Assembly: GCA_037576215.1 (NCBI GenBank)
Contig: JBANDB010000004.1
Location: 3,348,001 to 3,412,000, forward strand
From: Armillaria gallica
Taxonomy: Eukaryota > Basidiomycota > Agaricomycetes > Agaricales > Physalacriaceae
Direction of reading: 5' to 3'
Length of the DNA: 64,000 nt
In this document: positions 12,669 through 23,748 of the stretch, in pieces
How positions within the stretch are numbered: position 1 is the first letter of the stretch
Layout: each line of letters starts with the position of its first letter
The notes under the pieces: generated by a model
The model's database searches: none
Told to the model about the DNA's origin: nothing
What the model saw: the letters and a program-made list of their open reading frames with translations, nothing else
Made by a program: the position numbers and the translations under genes

Positions 12669-13004
12669 CTAGCCTTTGAGGAACTCACCTCTTCTCCTAT
12701 AAGCTGTACTATTTTCAGCCAAAAATGGAGATGGCAGAGCTTGTAGGCACACTTCAACAGTCTCGATCGGAACCCCTGGTGGCGGCCTCGTATAATCGTA
12801 CTCGTGTAGAATACTATTAGAATTCGATGCTTCGCAACTACGATACATGGCATGAACGCTTGGGCTCTCTACCTCTGATATGTACGCCGAAGTATGGGGA
12901 CTTCGCACGTTCAACAAAGTGCCTAACACAGGATTGCCCTCCCGCTACCGATCGCAATCTTGAAGGTCTGGAGGTGTAATACTCACACGGCAAAGATAAC
13001 TCAT
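12669..13004 (-). CDS. Possible small two-exon gene, unrecognised
   Basis: An ATG at 13004 opens a 6-codon exon (to 12987). After a GTGAGT...TAG intron it joins in frame with an open exon from 12944 encoding a Ser/Pro-containing polypeptide (YDYTRPPPGVPIETVEV) that stops at 12669. A further donor at 12688 could instead lead to an extra exon. The intron ends and maintained frame support coding, but there is no family match, and upstream minus-strand sequence at 13298-13074 also looks coding-like, so the true start may be further up. Confidence 0.3.
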
Positions 13005-13612
13005 GATCCACTTGACCCCTTCAAACCATGAACGCTTGTCGTCAGGTTTTTACCATCCTCCTGTATGCTGTTACTATCTCTTAATTGGTGGTTTTGTTTC
13101 TGATTCTTTTGGTAAAGGTACGAATAGGCCGCACTGGGCTTGCCATTGATTCTCGACGGCTTCCCTTCTCAATTTCTCTGTTTCTAGAAGCCTCCCAACA
13201 TGTATGCCAGATAATTTACGAACGAGACATCTAGCCGTACCAACGAGGGCGAGCGGACCTGATCGACAGTTTGAAATTCCAACCCCACAAATCCCCAAAA
13301 TTTCGATGTGGAGAATGCGGGGTACTAAGGGGTTTGTCTTCTGACGTGAATCGGCAGAAGAGAACCATTGGTGAATCCCAAGACCTGAACTAGCGGGAGG
13401 ACGGGAAGCCGTCTCTCAGTGACTCGTGACTGTGGTTTGCAGCTTCTTTTCGCTCTGCTCTTCCCGCTTCTTGCAATCTTTGTGAGCGACAAACTTTCAC
13501 GATTGCAAAATTGTTGCTTTTGGGGGCTTTCATGATGGATCGGTGGGCTCTAGAGTTGTCCTCTGCTCGGGGTTAGGCTTCTCTGGATGTGCTTTCTGTG
13601 GTAACACGCTCG
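13005..13612. other. Intergenic, no recognised gene
   Basis: The stretch holds a coding-like minus-strand island at 13074-13298 and otherwise the distal upstream region of the first acetate-type transporter. No domain was recognised. Confidence 0.3.
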
Positions 13613-13796
13613 GAAGGCTCAAGATCTCTAATCTGTGGGGAATTTTGAATTTGACATTTCCCCGCATCCAAGCCTATTTTTGACAAGTTCTTGCTCCTTT
13701 TTTCAATTCGATCGCAAGATCAATTGACGGAATCGGCGAGAGGGCCCCTAGTGGGATAGGGTGACTGCATCTAGTATGCGAACGTATCTATAAAAG
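13613..13796 (+). promoter_or_regulatory. Promoter of first transporter: paired TGTGGGG/CCCCGCA boxes and TATAAAAG
   Basis: TGTGGGG at 13634-13640 and CCCCGCA at 13660-13666 face each other about 20 bp apart, and TATAAAAG lies at 13789-13796, about 73 bp before the ATG. The whole block is repeated before the second transporter (16269-16473). GGGG-core boxes resemble sites bound by Mig1/CreA-type C2H2 repressors or stress factors; which protein binds here is inference. Confidence 0.5.
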
Positions 13797-13868
13797 AATG
13801 AACATTCGAGTGAGAGAATACCAACTACTTCTTCCCTCACACTCCCACTACTATAAACTGCTATCAAA

Positions 13869-14768
13869 ATGTCTTCCACTGGCATCGATAAGCTCGAGTC
13901 TGGTACCACCGAGGATATCACCCACCGCGGCCACTTCGCCAACGCCAACGCCCTACCTCCACCCATCGCTGCTCTGCCTCCTCCGTCTAATGGCGCCGTC
14001 CTGTAAGTTTATCGTTATTGCGTTAGCCGTCGGGCTAATTCTAAAACGAATTCGCAGGGGTCTCTTCTCCTTCGGAGCCACATGTATTACATTTTGTCTA
14101 TACAACACGCAGGCCAGTGGAATTACCATTCCCAACGCGATAGTTGGCATGGCTCTATTCGTTGGCGGTGTAGCCCAGTTTACGGGAGGGGTTATCGAGT
14201 TCTGCCGCAGAAGCACATTCACCGGTTCAGGTTCGTAGGTTCCCACGATTTTCGGTGCCTTTCTCATCTGTTCTGTAGTCTTCTGCATCTATGGAAATTT
14301 CTGGCTGTCATATGCAGCCGTTCTGCTTCCCGGAACCGGTATTGCAGCTGCGTATGACGGCGAGGCAAACATGCTTGGCGATGCACTCGGTATCTACCTC
14401 GTCATATGGACTATCATCACCGTCTTGTTCTTGTGCGTTTCATCTTTAGTGTCCTACCAATTGCTAAGGTCCACATCTAGGATTGTCGCTCTCCGAAAAA
14501 CCGTGGCTTTGATTCTCTTGTTGAGTATCCTTGCTACGACCTTCCTTCTGTTGGCCATAGCCCAGTTCACTGGAAGTTCAGCGTATGTGTTTTCATTTCA
14601 TCTAGGACATCGTATGTGCTAACATATCGATCCTGTAGGGTTGCAAAGGCAGGAGGTATTGTCGGCGTCGTCACGGGCTTTGGGGCATTCTACGTTGGTC
14701 TTGGGGAGCTACTTGCTGCGGACCCCTTCCCACCTTTCCTGTTGCCTCAGGGGGTTTTCAAGCATTAA
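13869..14768 (+). CDS. GPR1/FUN34/YaaH-family acetate-type transporter, copy A
   Basis: Exons 13869-14002, 14058-14230, 14279-14432, 14481-14582 and 14639-14768 give 230 residues, a normal family length. After a Pro-rich cytoplasmic N-terminus come six hydrophobic helices: LGLFSFGATCITFCLYN, IVGMALFVGGVAQFTGG, YGNFWLSYAAVLLPG, GIYLVIWTIITVLF, TVALILLLSILATTFLL and AGGIVGVVTGFGAFY. Members such as Ady2/AcpA move acetate and other short acids, or ammonium, across the plasma membrane. The usual NPxPxGL signature at the first helix reads NGAVLGL here, with both prolines lost. Copy B has the same exon structure with all five exons nearly equal in length, so the pair arose by tandem duplication. 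Confidence 0.92.
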
Positions 14769-16268
14769 TGTTATGGATAAGGCGTTATAGCTCATTCAAT
14801 TTCATATGGTAACAACGAGAAAGATTATGGAAGTCTGCAAAATGACGCTTTCACGACACTATTAAATTATATACTATGACCATGATGGTTTGACAACCAA
14901 GCTCGCTGAGAAAAGCAATGATAGATGTTATAGATAACAAGTTCGGCATCATGCTATCGCATCCCTACACTACTCTGTTTATAATTCGACCTGAAATAAT
15001 ATGGGCGCGCGCTTTGAATGTAAAGTATATTCACTGGATGGTCTCGTTCAAGTCTATTTCATTCCAAACGGTACTACACCTACTATGTAGTGGCCTTTGA
15101 AAGGTGCTACAGCAAGTACTATCAGCGCGCGCCCAGCAACTAGGCACTGGCAGAACTAGGCCTAGAACCCTGCATCTCAGCCAATGAATTCTTGGCGCCG
15201 CTTTTTCTTTGGTCCAAGGCGGGCATCATTCCAGGAACCCGTTCAAAGGGGCTGATCGAAGGTAAGTAAGAGAAGAAACTTCCAAGTCGGAGTGGAAAAT
15301 ATTTTTGACATTCTAAGTACTACGAATAAGCATCAGATACCTGAAAAATCGCTGGAATGGCAGACTTGATTCTATGCGGGTGGCCGAGGAATCGCTCAGG
15401 GCTTTTATGGGAATATGAGTTAGTAGTATACGTCCTGAGGCTCCGTGCAAAGAAACGTATCGCGTAACTCATAGATCATCTACTACTAGCTACATACCAC
15501 CATGGGAATCCATTATCGTTGCGTGGTATCAGATAGAATCCAGTAATACTTTACCTTGGCCATAATCGACCCCCCGAGTCACTAGTTGATACAAATGATG
15601 GTCATCAGATACAAGGTTACCACGTGGTACCTTGCATAGCCCGGGCTTCGCAATGTAACTGTTCGTATTCGCCATCTCCTTCCATTTTCCTTGATCATTT
15701 TCCACTTTTGGTCTTCAGGACCGGAGGTATCCGCCTCCCTCATGATATTGACTCCTCGATCGCTACTACTACATCGTATACATGGTAGCTATCGGTACGC
15801 CTGATCACCGCTGGAACCGCGTTCAGTGCCTTTTAACCCCGTATTTGTCGTTCGTCCCCTCTCCGGTTGCCTGAACCACAGTTTTTGCTGCTCACAGGTG
15901 ACATTTGTGCCGCAATCAAGGGCAGCGCTTACCCGGCCAGTGTACCGTGCACGCTTGTCGGAATCGCAGTCCGAGTGGCCTTCGCGACGGAAATGGTCCT
16001 CGGCAATACTAACAAGGTACGGATGTTCGCCGCGGTACACTTCGACCCCGCTGCAGTGCAAGATGAACTTGGCGCCAGTCAAAGGGCTTAGGGAGCTCTG
16101 CTTGTTTTCTGTGCCTTTTTGGCGTATTCCAAATCTAATTCACTCGACGTCTCAATGCAGTCGCTTGCAAACGCAATTAGCACTGACACCGTCGCTACTG
16201 TTCCCACTTGATTTTAGCATGACTTGCGCCTCTCTAGATGTATTCTTCCTGGTCGCAGTCTGGGGCCC
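14769..16268. other. Spacer between transporter copies; no gene
   Basis: The first part (to about 15480) is the 3' flank of copy A and matches the flank of copy B. Open frames at 15826-16335 overlap in several phases without any family match and look like chance. Confidence 0.5.
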
Positions 16269-16473
16269 CAGCTCTAGATCTCCAATCTGTGGGGCTCTTG
16301 AATTTGACATTTCCCCACATCAAGCCTATCTGTGACAGGCTCTTGTAGCTAGGGTCTCGGTCCATTTTTTTCAACTCGATCGTTAGATCAATTGCCGGAA
16401 TCGGCGGGAAGGTGCATTTAGTAGTAGGTGACTTGAACATGATGACTGCACTGGGGGGACTTACCTATAAAAG
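16269..16473 (+). promoter_or_regulatory. Promoter of second transporter: TGTGGGG/CCCCACA boxes and TATAAAAG
   Basis: TGTGGGG at 16288-16294, CCCCACA at 16313-16319 and TATAAAAG at 16466-16473 keep the order and spacing seen before copy A. The surrounding sequence, including CTAATCTGTGGGG-like context and GATCAATTG, is recognisably the same block. Confidence 0.5.
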
Positions 16474-16544
16474 ACTGGACATTGAGCAAAAGAACTCCAA
16501 CTGCATCTCTCCTCCCTACTAATTGAACTACTTGACGCTATAAT

Positions 16545-17462
16545 ATGTCATCCACTGGCATTGATAAGCTCGAATTGGGCATTACCGAGGATATCAACCT
16601 CGGTTCTGTTCAAGGTCACTCCGCTAACGCCAATCCTCCGCCTCCATCTATGGCCGCCACGCCTCCTCCAGCTAACGGCGCCGTATTGTAAGCTTCTTAC
16701 TGTAGCGTTAGATGCCCTACTAATGTTTAAAATGGACTCGCAGGGGTCTTTTCTCCTTCGGGTCTACCACTATTATCCTTTCTCTATACAATGCCCGGGC
16801 TAGCGGAATCACCGTCCCAAATGTGGTGGTCGGTATGGCTCTATTCGTAGGCGGCGCAGCCCAGTTTACAGGTGGGATCATCGAGTTTTGCCGCAGGAGC
16901 ACCTTCACCGGATCAGGTTCGTACGGTCACCCGCCATTTCGGTGTCTTTAACCTTCTCAACCACCCTATAGTTTTCTGTATCTATGGAACTTTCTGGCTG
17001 TCATATGCCTCCATCCTGCTTCCTGGAACTGGCATTGCGGCTGCATTTGATGGCGACGCCGACATGCTTGGCGATGCAATCGGTATTTACCTCGTTGTAT
17101 GGTCCATCATTACTGTTATGTTCTTGTACGTTATCTCTAATGAACGACGCGATCTCCTCCTAACATCCATGTAGGATTGTCGCCCTCCGGAAAAATTTGG
17201 CATTGATTGCAGTGTTGGCTGTCCTAGCTTTGACCTTCCTTGTGCTTGGTATAGCCGAGTTCACTGGAAATTCAGCGTATGCATCCCCCTCTCGTATAAG
17301 TTGTTGTATGTACTCACATTTTTATCCTATAGCGTTGCAAGGGCTGGAGGTATTCTCGGTGTCATCCCAGGCTTTGGTGCAGTTTACATCGGTCTCGCGG
17401 ACCTGCTGGCTGCGGATCCCTTTCCACCCTTCCTCTTGCCTCTTGGTGTTATAAAGCATTAG
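16545..17462 (+). CDS. GPR1/FUN34/YaaH-family acetate-type transporter, copy B
   Basis: Exons 16545-16687, 16744-16916, 16972-17125, 17175-17276 and 17333-17462 give 233 residues. The six-helix plan and key stretches (LGLFSFGSTTIILSLYN, GGAAQFTGGIIEFCRR, YGTFWLSYASILLPG, DPFPPFLLPLG) parallel copy A. Exons 2-5 have exactly the same lengths in both copies. The signature again reads NGAVLGL instead of NPxPxGL. Differences are scattered substitutions with frame preserved, consistent with both copies being functional. Likely a plasma-membrane carrier for acetate or similar small monocarboxylates. Confidence 0.92.
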
Positions 17463-18200
17463 AGTCATGAATAGGATGTTGCAGCTAATTCAATCTACAT
17501 AATGTCGTACAACAAGAATAATTCTACAGGCTGTAAAATAGCGTATTCATATTACTTGTAGGTTATCTACCAGTTGCAATGGTGCTCTACAACAATTCTC
17601 GCTCCAATGGGCGCCTTCTCAGCTCACTGGACTAAGAAACATAGAAAATTTACGCAGTTTGATCGGTATTGTCGCCTAGAGTCCACACATCCCTCAACGT
17701 CGAGTAGAAAACGGTCTAGTTCAATTTCAATTCGAAACCCAACGGTAGTACTTGGTTCCTATTGAAAAGTCCTACAGTTAGGTTCACCTCCTGCACCTGT
17801 CTGCACCCTGAGGACTTGGCGCCGCTTTTTCTTTGGCCCAAAGACTAGGAACCCATTCAAACAACAGAAACCATTTTTGAAATACAACTACGAATAGGTC
17901 TCAGATATCCGTGTGTCATGACAATAGCTACAATGACTCGGGCCCACCTGATTCTATGTGGGTGCCCGAGCAGGTGGCCAGAGTCAGGTCGCTATGCAGA
18001 TCCTTTTAACTACGGAATTCAAAAAAAGGGTATCGCGTGACGCATAAATCATCCACTAAAGTTAGGGCCCACTAAGGGAATCCGGGTATCGGTGCATTGT
18101 AATACCGGTGGACATTTCACCTTGCTGTGCGCGCATCCACTCCTGTCCTTTAAAGGTGGACCTATCAAGCTCCTCATCAAGGGCTGGCTCTAATATCAAT

Positions 18201-18720
18201 TCAGATACGGTATAGTGCAGGACCTGATATGGCCGACCATCCCAGCAACGTCACTATTGTCCTTCTATAGTCGTTCTCCGTCCACTCTCCACCCTTCTCA
18301 TGAATCATAACGTGAAGCATCTGCCTCACTCCTAGTGTGGCCATTGCCGAGACACTTGGATGGTGACTCGTTGAGGCGTCGGTGTACCGGCGTTGGTGTA
18401 AACACCCTCGTGAATCTTCTAACCCGTCAGAGTCCGTCCCACTAGTGAGAATGTTGCCTAGATTGCTGGACTCCACGAAAATTTTTTGAGACCGCCAGGT
18501 GTAGTGATTTTCAAAACACCGATCCTTTGCATAATAGACAAATCGATTTAGGTTATTATTAGCTATCCAGGAAAACTTTTGCGACCGCGAGGCGCAGTGA
18601 TTTTCAAAACACCCGTCCTTTGCATAATCGACAAATCGATTTAGGCTATTAATAGCTATCCAAACATATGCCCGAAGCAATTCGGGCAGGCTAGCGATGT
18701 TCAGGCTTCCCATACGTCAA
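18201..18720 (-). pseudogene. Relic of the four-exon gene family seen at 38.6 and 47.3 kb, with internal tandem repeat
   Basis: The frame 18713-18201 reads LLRAYVWIAINSLNRFV then DYAKDGCFENH, which matches LQAYVWISNSISQFV and AFANDWHFD in the last exon of the genes at 38621-40002 and 47310-48697, including the preceding GSLNI/GELDI stretch. That segment is then repeated once in frame. No first exons were found upstream, and the frame upstream ends in a stop just before 18713. It is best read as a fragment, though a short expressed gene is not excluded. Confidence 0.5.
18477..18662 (-). repeat. Two 93-bp direct repeats (31 codons each)
   Basis: Units at about 18477-18569 and 18570-18662 share GTGATTTTCAAAACAC and CAAATCGATTTAGG with few differences. 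A period of 93 bp keeps the reading frame, so the repeat expands the encoded protein by 31 residues. Confidence 0.8.
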
Positions 18721-18959
18721 TGAGGCACAGATCTTTCATCATCATTCTGTACAGGCGAGCTAAAAGTTGTCGATTGAGTGCTGGCTATGGAGAGTATAAG
18801 CTCAAGAGATATACAGCGTGCGGCCTGTAATGCCCACAAGATGGTCCTATGCGAAGCCGAGCGATCTGCGGTGTCAGGGAATGGTTGTAGAGTCCGACGG
18901 AGAGTAGCATCTGAGTCCTGGTCGTTCCTGTGGTACTCAATTACCAGCATGCACAGCAT

Positions 18960-20489
18960 GGGAGGTCGAGATCACTCGCTCCAAGGTCGCCTGAGCTAGA
19001 AACGAGTCAGCCGATATATTGAGCTATGTGGCAAAGTTGCAGATAGCTAGACAAGACTTGCAGGCAGCCAGTAGGAGGCTTGTCCATTGCGTGTCGAGCT
19101 GCGAGGAACATTAGCCAGGGCTTTCGTGTACGCTTGACATTGCTATCGTCCCTTCATGCTGATATCTACAAATGGAAGAGTGAGCGTATCTTCGTCAAAG
19201 ACCATCATTTAGCCCACTTTCGAGTCCTGTTTTTGGGAAACCACCGCCCATACGACCTGATTTAAGATGGCATTTCGGGTACTGGTGTAATTGAGAGGAG
19301 ATTTCTTGAGGGAAATTTTCGGACAAGTTCTTATGTACAGCCATAGGCTTTCTCCACGCGTTTCTGAGGGCACAAAACTGTCGTTCAAACGATCAAGAGG
19401 TCCTGAGAAAATTCTTTAATCCATAGGATCCTTTTCATTGTCGTCCCAGGCCAATGTGACGTGCTCCTAGGAATGAAAGCATTGCGGTACAAATATGAAA
19501 GAAAAAAAAACTCACTTGTGTAACTTCCGGGAGTTGGAAACGCATAAGTATGTCCTTCCTCAATGGAAGGATATTTTTCATCATAGCGTACATAGAAAGT
19601 AACATTTGCTGCCAAGGAGGTGTCGTCCCGTCGTTCAAGTACACCTTGGGCAATAACTAGCCCAGACAGAGAGGAATGCGAGGGGTGCCGACATAGGTGG
19701 CCGAATTGTCATGGTGGAAAAGGCAGAAAAGCGCAACAAGAGCCTTGACGATAAGCTGGTGCATCCAACTCGCAAGTAGCGAAGTATAGTAATGACTGTT
19801 TTCCAGCGTCGTTGAGATCGACGATGTCTGCGATGATTTAAATATTGCTTGTGAGTTGCTGCCTGGCAGGTTCTACGTGGGGGTTGAAAGTTGGGCCGAA
19901 ATACTCCCACGCCACTTTGGTCTTTCGGTGGGATAGTTTTGCACAGTTACGGCTTCAGTCTTTCGCGACTTGGACGACTCCTTGGCTGGAATCTTGATCC
20001 TTGTTTCAAGAAAATTTTTACATGTCAATTAAAAGAAGAACGGAGTGAAATTCAGGCTCGTCGTAAAATACAATATCGCATAACTCATCCACTAAAAACT
20101 TTCTGGTAAACCGGCTTTCTGAAATACTCCCAGATCCACTACTTAGAAGAGCCGTTATAGACTACTTCTTGCATATTTCGTTCAGGCTGTCTTCATTGAA
20201 TGTCATATTCGAGTCTGGTGACCCCGACGAGGTCGATGTTTCGTCGTCGTCGTCGTCGTCTGACGCTCGTCTTGAGGATTGACTTCTATACTGCATCATC
20301 ACAAACCGTAGGTACTGTATCATAAAGTCGTTCTGTTTCCATGTCAGAGATGGTTTACGTCACGATAGCAGAATCGCTACGAACCTCGCGTTGTTTCTCC
20401 GCACTCCATGGGGTAAGCACCACGTCAGTCAGTTTTGGCGTAAAGAATGCACCGCCAGGGAGATAATTGGCTTCTCTGTTCAAAAGTCA
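18960..20489. other. No recognised gene; coding-like minus-strand island
   Basis: A minus-strand stretch at about 19640-19500 reads NVTFYVRYDEKYPSIEEG and then meets a GTGAGT-like donor and a homopolymer run, suggesting one exon of an unknown gene or relic. A (CGT)n microsatellite lies at about 20238-20262. Nothing else is supported. Confidence 0.3.
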
Positions 20490-21154
20490 CTATAAGTGAA
20501 TCGGTGAAGAGACATGTCCGTACAACCAAGGCCCCCGGGTAAGAGCCTGACCAGCGAGCAGAAGACACTGTTTGACGGCCTTCGTGCATGAGTCCTGATC
20601 TTTCGAGTCTGAGATTATCTTGGATATGGGGGGTTTTTCGGGATTCTTGGAGACGTCGGGGAGGACGGTCCACCATCGGTCCCCTCCATCTTCATGATCC
20701 ATTTCAAGAGCGCTTTGCTTGATCTGACGACTATTATTACCGTAACGAGAGCTTTTACAGATGGTAACACATACTTCCTCGAAGAAATCTATTTCTCCCT
20801 GCCGTAGGGGACGACCGTTGGTGTTGGTGATGAGAATGGCGCGGGTTGTCTGATTGTCGTCGCTGTCTTTCAGTTTCCAGTTTTCTGCGATGTAATACCA
20901 CCGACTGCCCGTCATATCCGAGTTCATTTGCGTTATGTTTTCATTTTTTGGTCCGCCGTCCAGTTGCACTGTCATACTTGTCTCGATACTGCTCACATCT
21001 GACCGGGAGTGGGGCGTAGAATCAGATATAGGGCTAGATATGCGAACACGTCAAACATGCACATAAGGATGCCGTGTTAAATCACTCACATTGCAGATGT
21101 TGATATAGCGAATGTCACACAGATAAACAGGCGCCTGAAATAGGCTAGCTCCAT
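20490..21154 (-). CDS. Small putative secreted protein, unrecognised
   Basis: Exon 1 (21154-21090) starts MELAYFRRLFICVTFA and continues with a short Ser/Thr/Ala stretch, a plausible signal peptide. A GTGAGT...CAG intron joins it in frame to 20988-20490, giving 187 residues. The mature part is polar with four Cys (VCVTICKSSRY, DQDSCTKAVKQC), several Trp (SRWYYIAENWK, DRWWTVLPD) and no recognised domain. The acceptor was chosen among three nearby AGs because it alone is a CAG in the right phase. Could be a lineage-specific secreted effector-like protein; that is inference from size and signal peptide. Confidence 0.5.
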
Positions 21155-21452
21155 GGCGTACCAGACGTGATGAAGGCGGAGAGAACCAGCTCTGTTACCC
21201 AGCTTCATCTGAGTGCCGATTCTTTTATATACCCAAGTTGACACTGCATGGCCCGTGCATGGATGCCATCACGACGACGTATTTCGGTGATCGAGGCAGT
21301 CCAAAATCTTTTGTTTGCGATGGCATACTGATGAGAGACCGGCAGAGCTACCGCGGGAAAGACCGCAGAAAGGACGACGGTATGCATGTGCAGCTTGAAA
21401 GGGAGTCCGTTCGGTCCGAGCTTCCGGAGAGCATCGGGAAGTGATTTCCAAC

Positions 21453-21856
21453 ATGTCGCTCTGCCCAGGCTACAAGGAGGTCGACACGATGGGACCAGAC
21501 GACGGCTATGAAGACGAAGAAGAGGTATTCTATGTCACCCTCGATCTCGGAAGCGTCGCCACTGTCTCTACTTCCCAGCTCAGCAAGCTACCAGCTCATT
21601 GGTCTCGACATACCCACTTCGTTTTGCTTTCTGCACGGGCGACACTGTGAAAACTAACTGTGGTTTGCAGATGGCAAAGGTAAGAGTCCTCAAATCCCAA
21701 TGTTCTTCTGTTTCTCACAAAGACAAACGATCTGCTGACAGGAGTAAACGGACTGTAGCATATCTCGCGAGCACCAAACGGAGAAAGTGCCCCAGGCCGA
21801 AGACAACGGGAGACGCAGTGAATCGAACGACCGGGAAGCACGCACCACCTCCATGA
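21453..21856 (+). pseudogene. TFIIIC triple-barrel domain (GTF3C6/tau55-like) fragment, frameshifted
   Basis: From the ATG at 21453 the frame reads PGYKEVDTMGPDDGYEDEEE then VFYVTLDLGS, which matches the start of the TFIIIC triple-barrel domain of the RNA polymerase III factor TFIIIC. The expected next segment (LLPSSASYQLIGLDIPT) is present at 21563-21613 but in another frame, with no room for an intron between. After it come a possible intron (branch-like AACTAAC, TTTGCAG) and a short tail ending at 21856. The single-frame break and the early end suggest a decaying extra copy or a truncated gene. Confidence 0.55.
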
Positions 21857-22344
21857 AAGAAGCGAACCAAGAAATAGGCAGAAGATAGCGCTGAAGGTGA
21901 AGGTGCAGGGCCGACGGGGAAGAGCGACAGGAAAAGGAAGGAGGAAACGGGAGGCTCTGTGTAATATGTAACGATCATTAGTCTCGGCAAGATCCGAAAG
22001 ACTATCTTCATTTCCTCCTGGCGGGACGACCGTCAAGCGGAACCACAGCGGCCACGGGAGTCAGCTCCTTTCTTCTGGTTTGCGTTACCAGGGATGACAA
22101 AGGCTTTCTTCGAGAAATAATTAACAGCGGTGGTGCGAAGTTCGTCTGAAATTTCATTCTGGAATACCTATCGGAATGATGGACTCGGAGCGAAAACTGG
22201 ATGAAGACTGGATTTATTGGTCAGCTCCGGTGGTACAGCTCAGCGAAATCAACAAGCGGGCTGAGTACCGCTGAGTAAACTGGCCCGAAGACTCATCACC
22301 TCCTTCAATTCATTTTGCTCGGCGATATCATCTCGTAAGGAAAA
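21857..22344. other. No gene seen
   Basis: Sequence between the TFIIIC fragment and the first epoxide hydrolase unit. Overlapping minus-strand frames here have no family match. Confidence 0.4.
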
Positions 22345-23748
22345 ATTTGATGTGCAGGCGGCCCATTCCATGGCCTACTTCGGAACCGATGACCTAGGCA
22401 AATTATGTACCTACATTTATAAGTACCTGCCCTTGTCGCGATGGAGCCCACAGCCTCATGGACCAATCCCTCTACAAAGACTTCGTCACTTCTCGCGGTT
22501 TCACCTACCACTACCTGTTCTCGGTGGGGGATGTCTCTAAGCCTGTCCTTCTCTTCCTTCATGGCTTCCCAAGCACTTCATACGACTGGAAGCACCAGAT
22601 AGGGTTTTTCAAAGAGAAAGGCTACCCCCTCATCGTCCCAGACATGTTGGGATATGGAGGAACGTCCAAGCCTGTCGATGCTATGGATTACAGACACAGA
22701 TTAATAGCACAGGATATCGTGGAGATCCTGGATAATGAGAAGGTTGCGCGCGTTGTCGCTATTGGGCATGATTGGTACGGGCGTTCATCACCTCACTGGT
22801 CTCCATAGGTTCACGCGAATTTTACGCAGGGGTTGTGTCGTAACCAGTCGCCTAGCGGATTATCATCCCGATCGCTGCCTGGCATACGGGTTTCTCGCTG
22901 CTGGGTTCTTCCCAGCCTCACAGCCCTTGACATATGAAGCAACGATGCAGCTGGTACGCCACCTTCAATGATCTAAATATCCTTGCTCACCGACTCGGAT
23001 GATAGATGAAATCAATGATCGGCTCCGAGCTGATTGGATACTGGGATTTCTTTGCTGAAGACGGTGCCGATGCAAAGATTGACGGGAACCTCGAGTCGAT
23101 GTATAGCCTTCTGTACTGTGCTGATCACAATCTCTGGAAGGATTACATACAGCCCATTGGTGGGCTAAGGTCGTGGGTAGAGGGCAACCGAACGACTGCG
23201 GTCGGTTCGTACTTGACCGAAGAGGTGAGCTGAGTTCAGTGTTATGTACGCAAATACTCATCATTCGATGTAGGAACAGCGTATACAGAAGGAGGAGCTA
23301 CGTAAGGGTGGCATGGCGGGTCCGCTTTGTTACTATAAAGTCATACGCACTAGCATCATGACGGATGACTCCAAAGGTAAATCACAGTGCACCCTTGGTC
23401 CGAGTCCATTGTGCTTACATACTCTTGAAGCAAATCCCCCCAAGGTCACGAAAGTGACCAAGCCCGTTTTCTTCGGCGGTGCTTCGAAGGACTATGTCTG
23501 CCTTGCGGGTATGAACCTGGCAGGCACAAAGGCAACTTGCGAAGATACGACCGCCCATGTTTACGATGCGGGTCATTGGGTACAATTGGAGGCCAGAGAT
23601 GAGGTTAATCGGGATCTGTTGGCGTGGATTGAGGCTAAGACGGCATAGAAGTTGATTCAATGAAGATTTAAGATCACAAGAATTGTACCAAGTAGTAGTT
23701 GAGAGATTTTCTTTCATACGATCAGCAATTGTAGTCATGCGCAAATTA
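22345..23748 (+). repeat. Epoxide hydrolase duplication unit 1
   Basis: Similarity to unit 2 starts near ATCATCTCGTAA upstream of the ATG and ends with GTCATGCGCAAATTA downstream of the stop. Confidence 0.8.
22458..23648 (+). CDS. Soluble epoxide hydrolase (alpha/beta-hydrolase), copy 1
   Basis: Exons 22458-22774, 22830-22953, 23006-23224, 23274-23376 and 23431-23648 give 326 residues. Motifs in order: the oxyanion HGFP within LLFLHGFPSTSYDWKHQ, VPDMLGYGGTSKP, the nucleophile elbow AIGHDWG (split by intron 1 inside the Trp codon), lid Tyr in IGYWDFFAEDGAD and CYYKV, the acid Asp in FFGGASKDYVC and the catalytic His in AGHWVQLEA. Such enzymes hydrolyse epoxides to diols in the cytosol, in detoxification or lipid/secondary metabolism. 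TATAAG lies at 22418-22423. All catalytic residues are present. Confidence 0.93.

Larger units (their letters stand above)
13613..15480 (+). repeat. Tandem duplication unit A (transporter, promoter and 3' flank)
   Basis: The promoter block, gene and downstream flank (for example TTGGCGCCGCTTTTTCTTTGG near 15192) reappear in unit B. Flank similarity fades near 15480. Confidence 0.7.
16269..18070 (+). repeat. Tandem duplication unit B (transporter, promoter and 3' flank)
   Basis: Direct-orientation copy of unit A; the shared flank motif TTGGCGCCGCTTTTTCTTTGG is at about 17816. A short related stretch (TATCGCATAACTCATCCACTA) also occurs near 20072, suggesting an older third remnant. Confidence 0.7.

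Noticed and set aside
15826..16335. 170-codon ORF between the transporter copies
   Set aside because: Three overlapping frames are equally open, composition is unlike the genes nearby and no family resemblance was seen.
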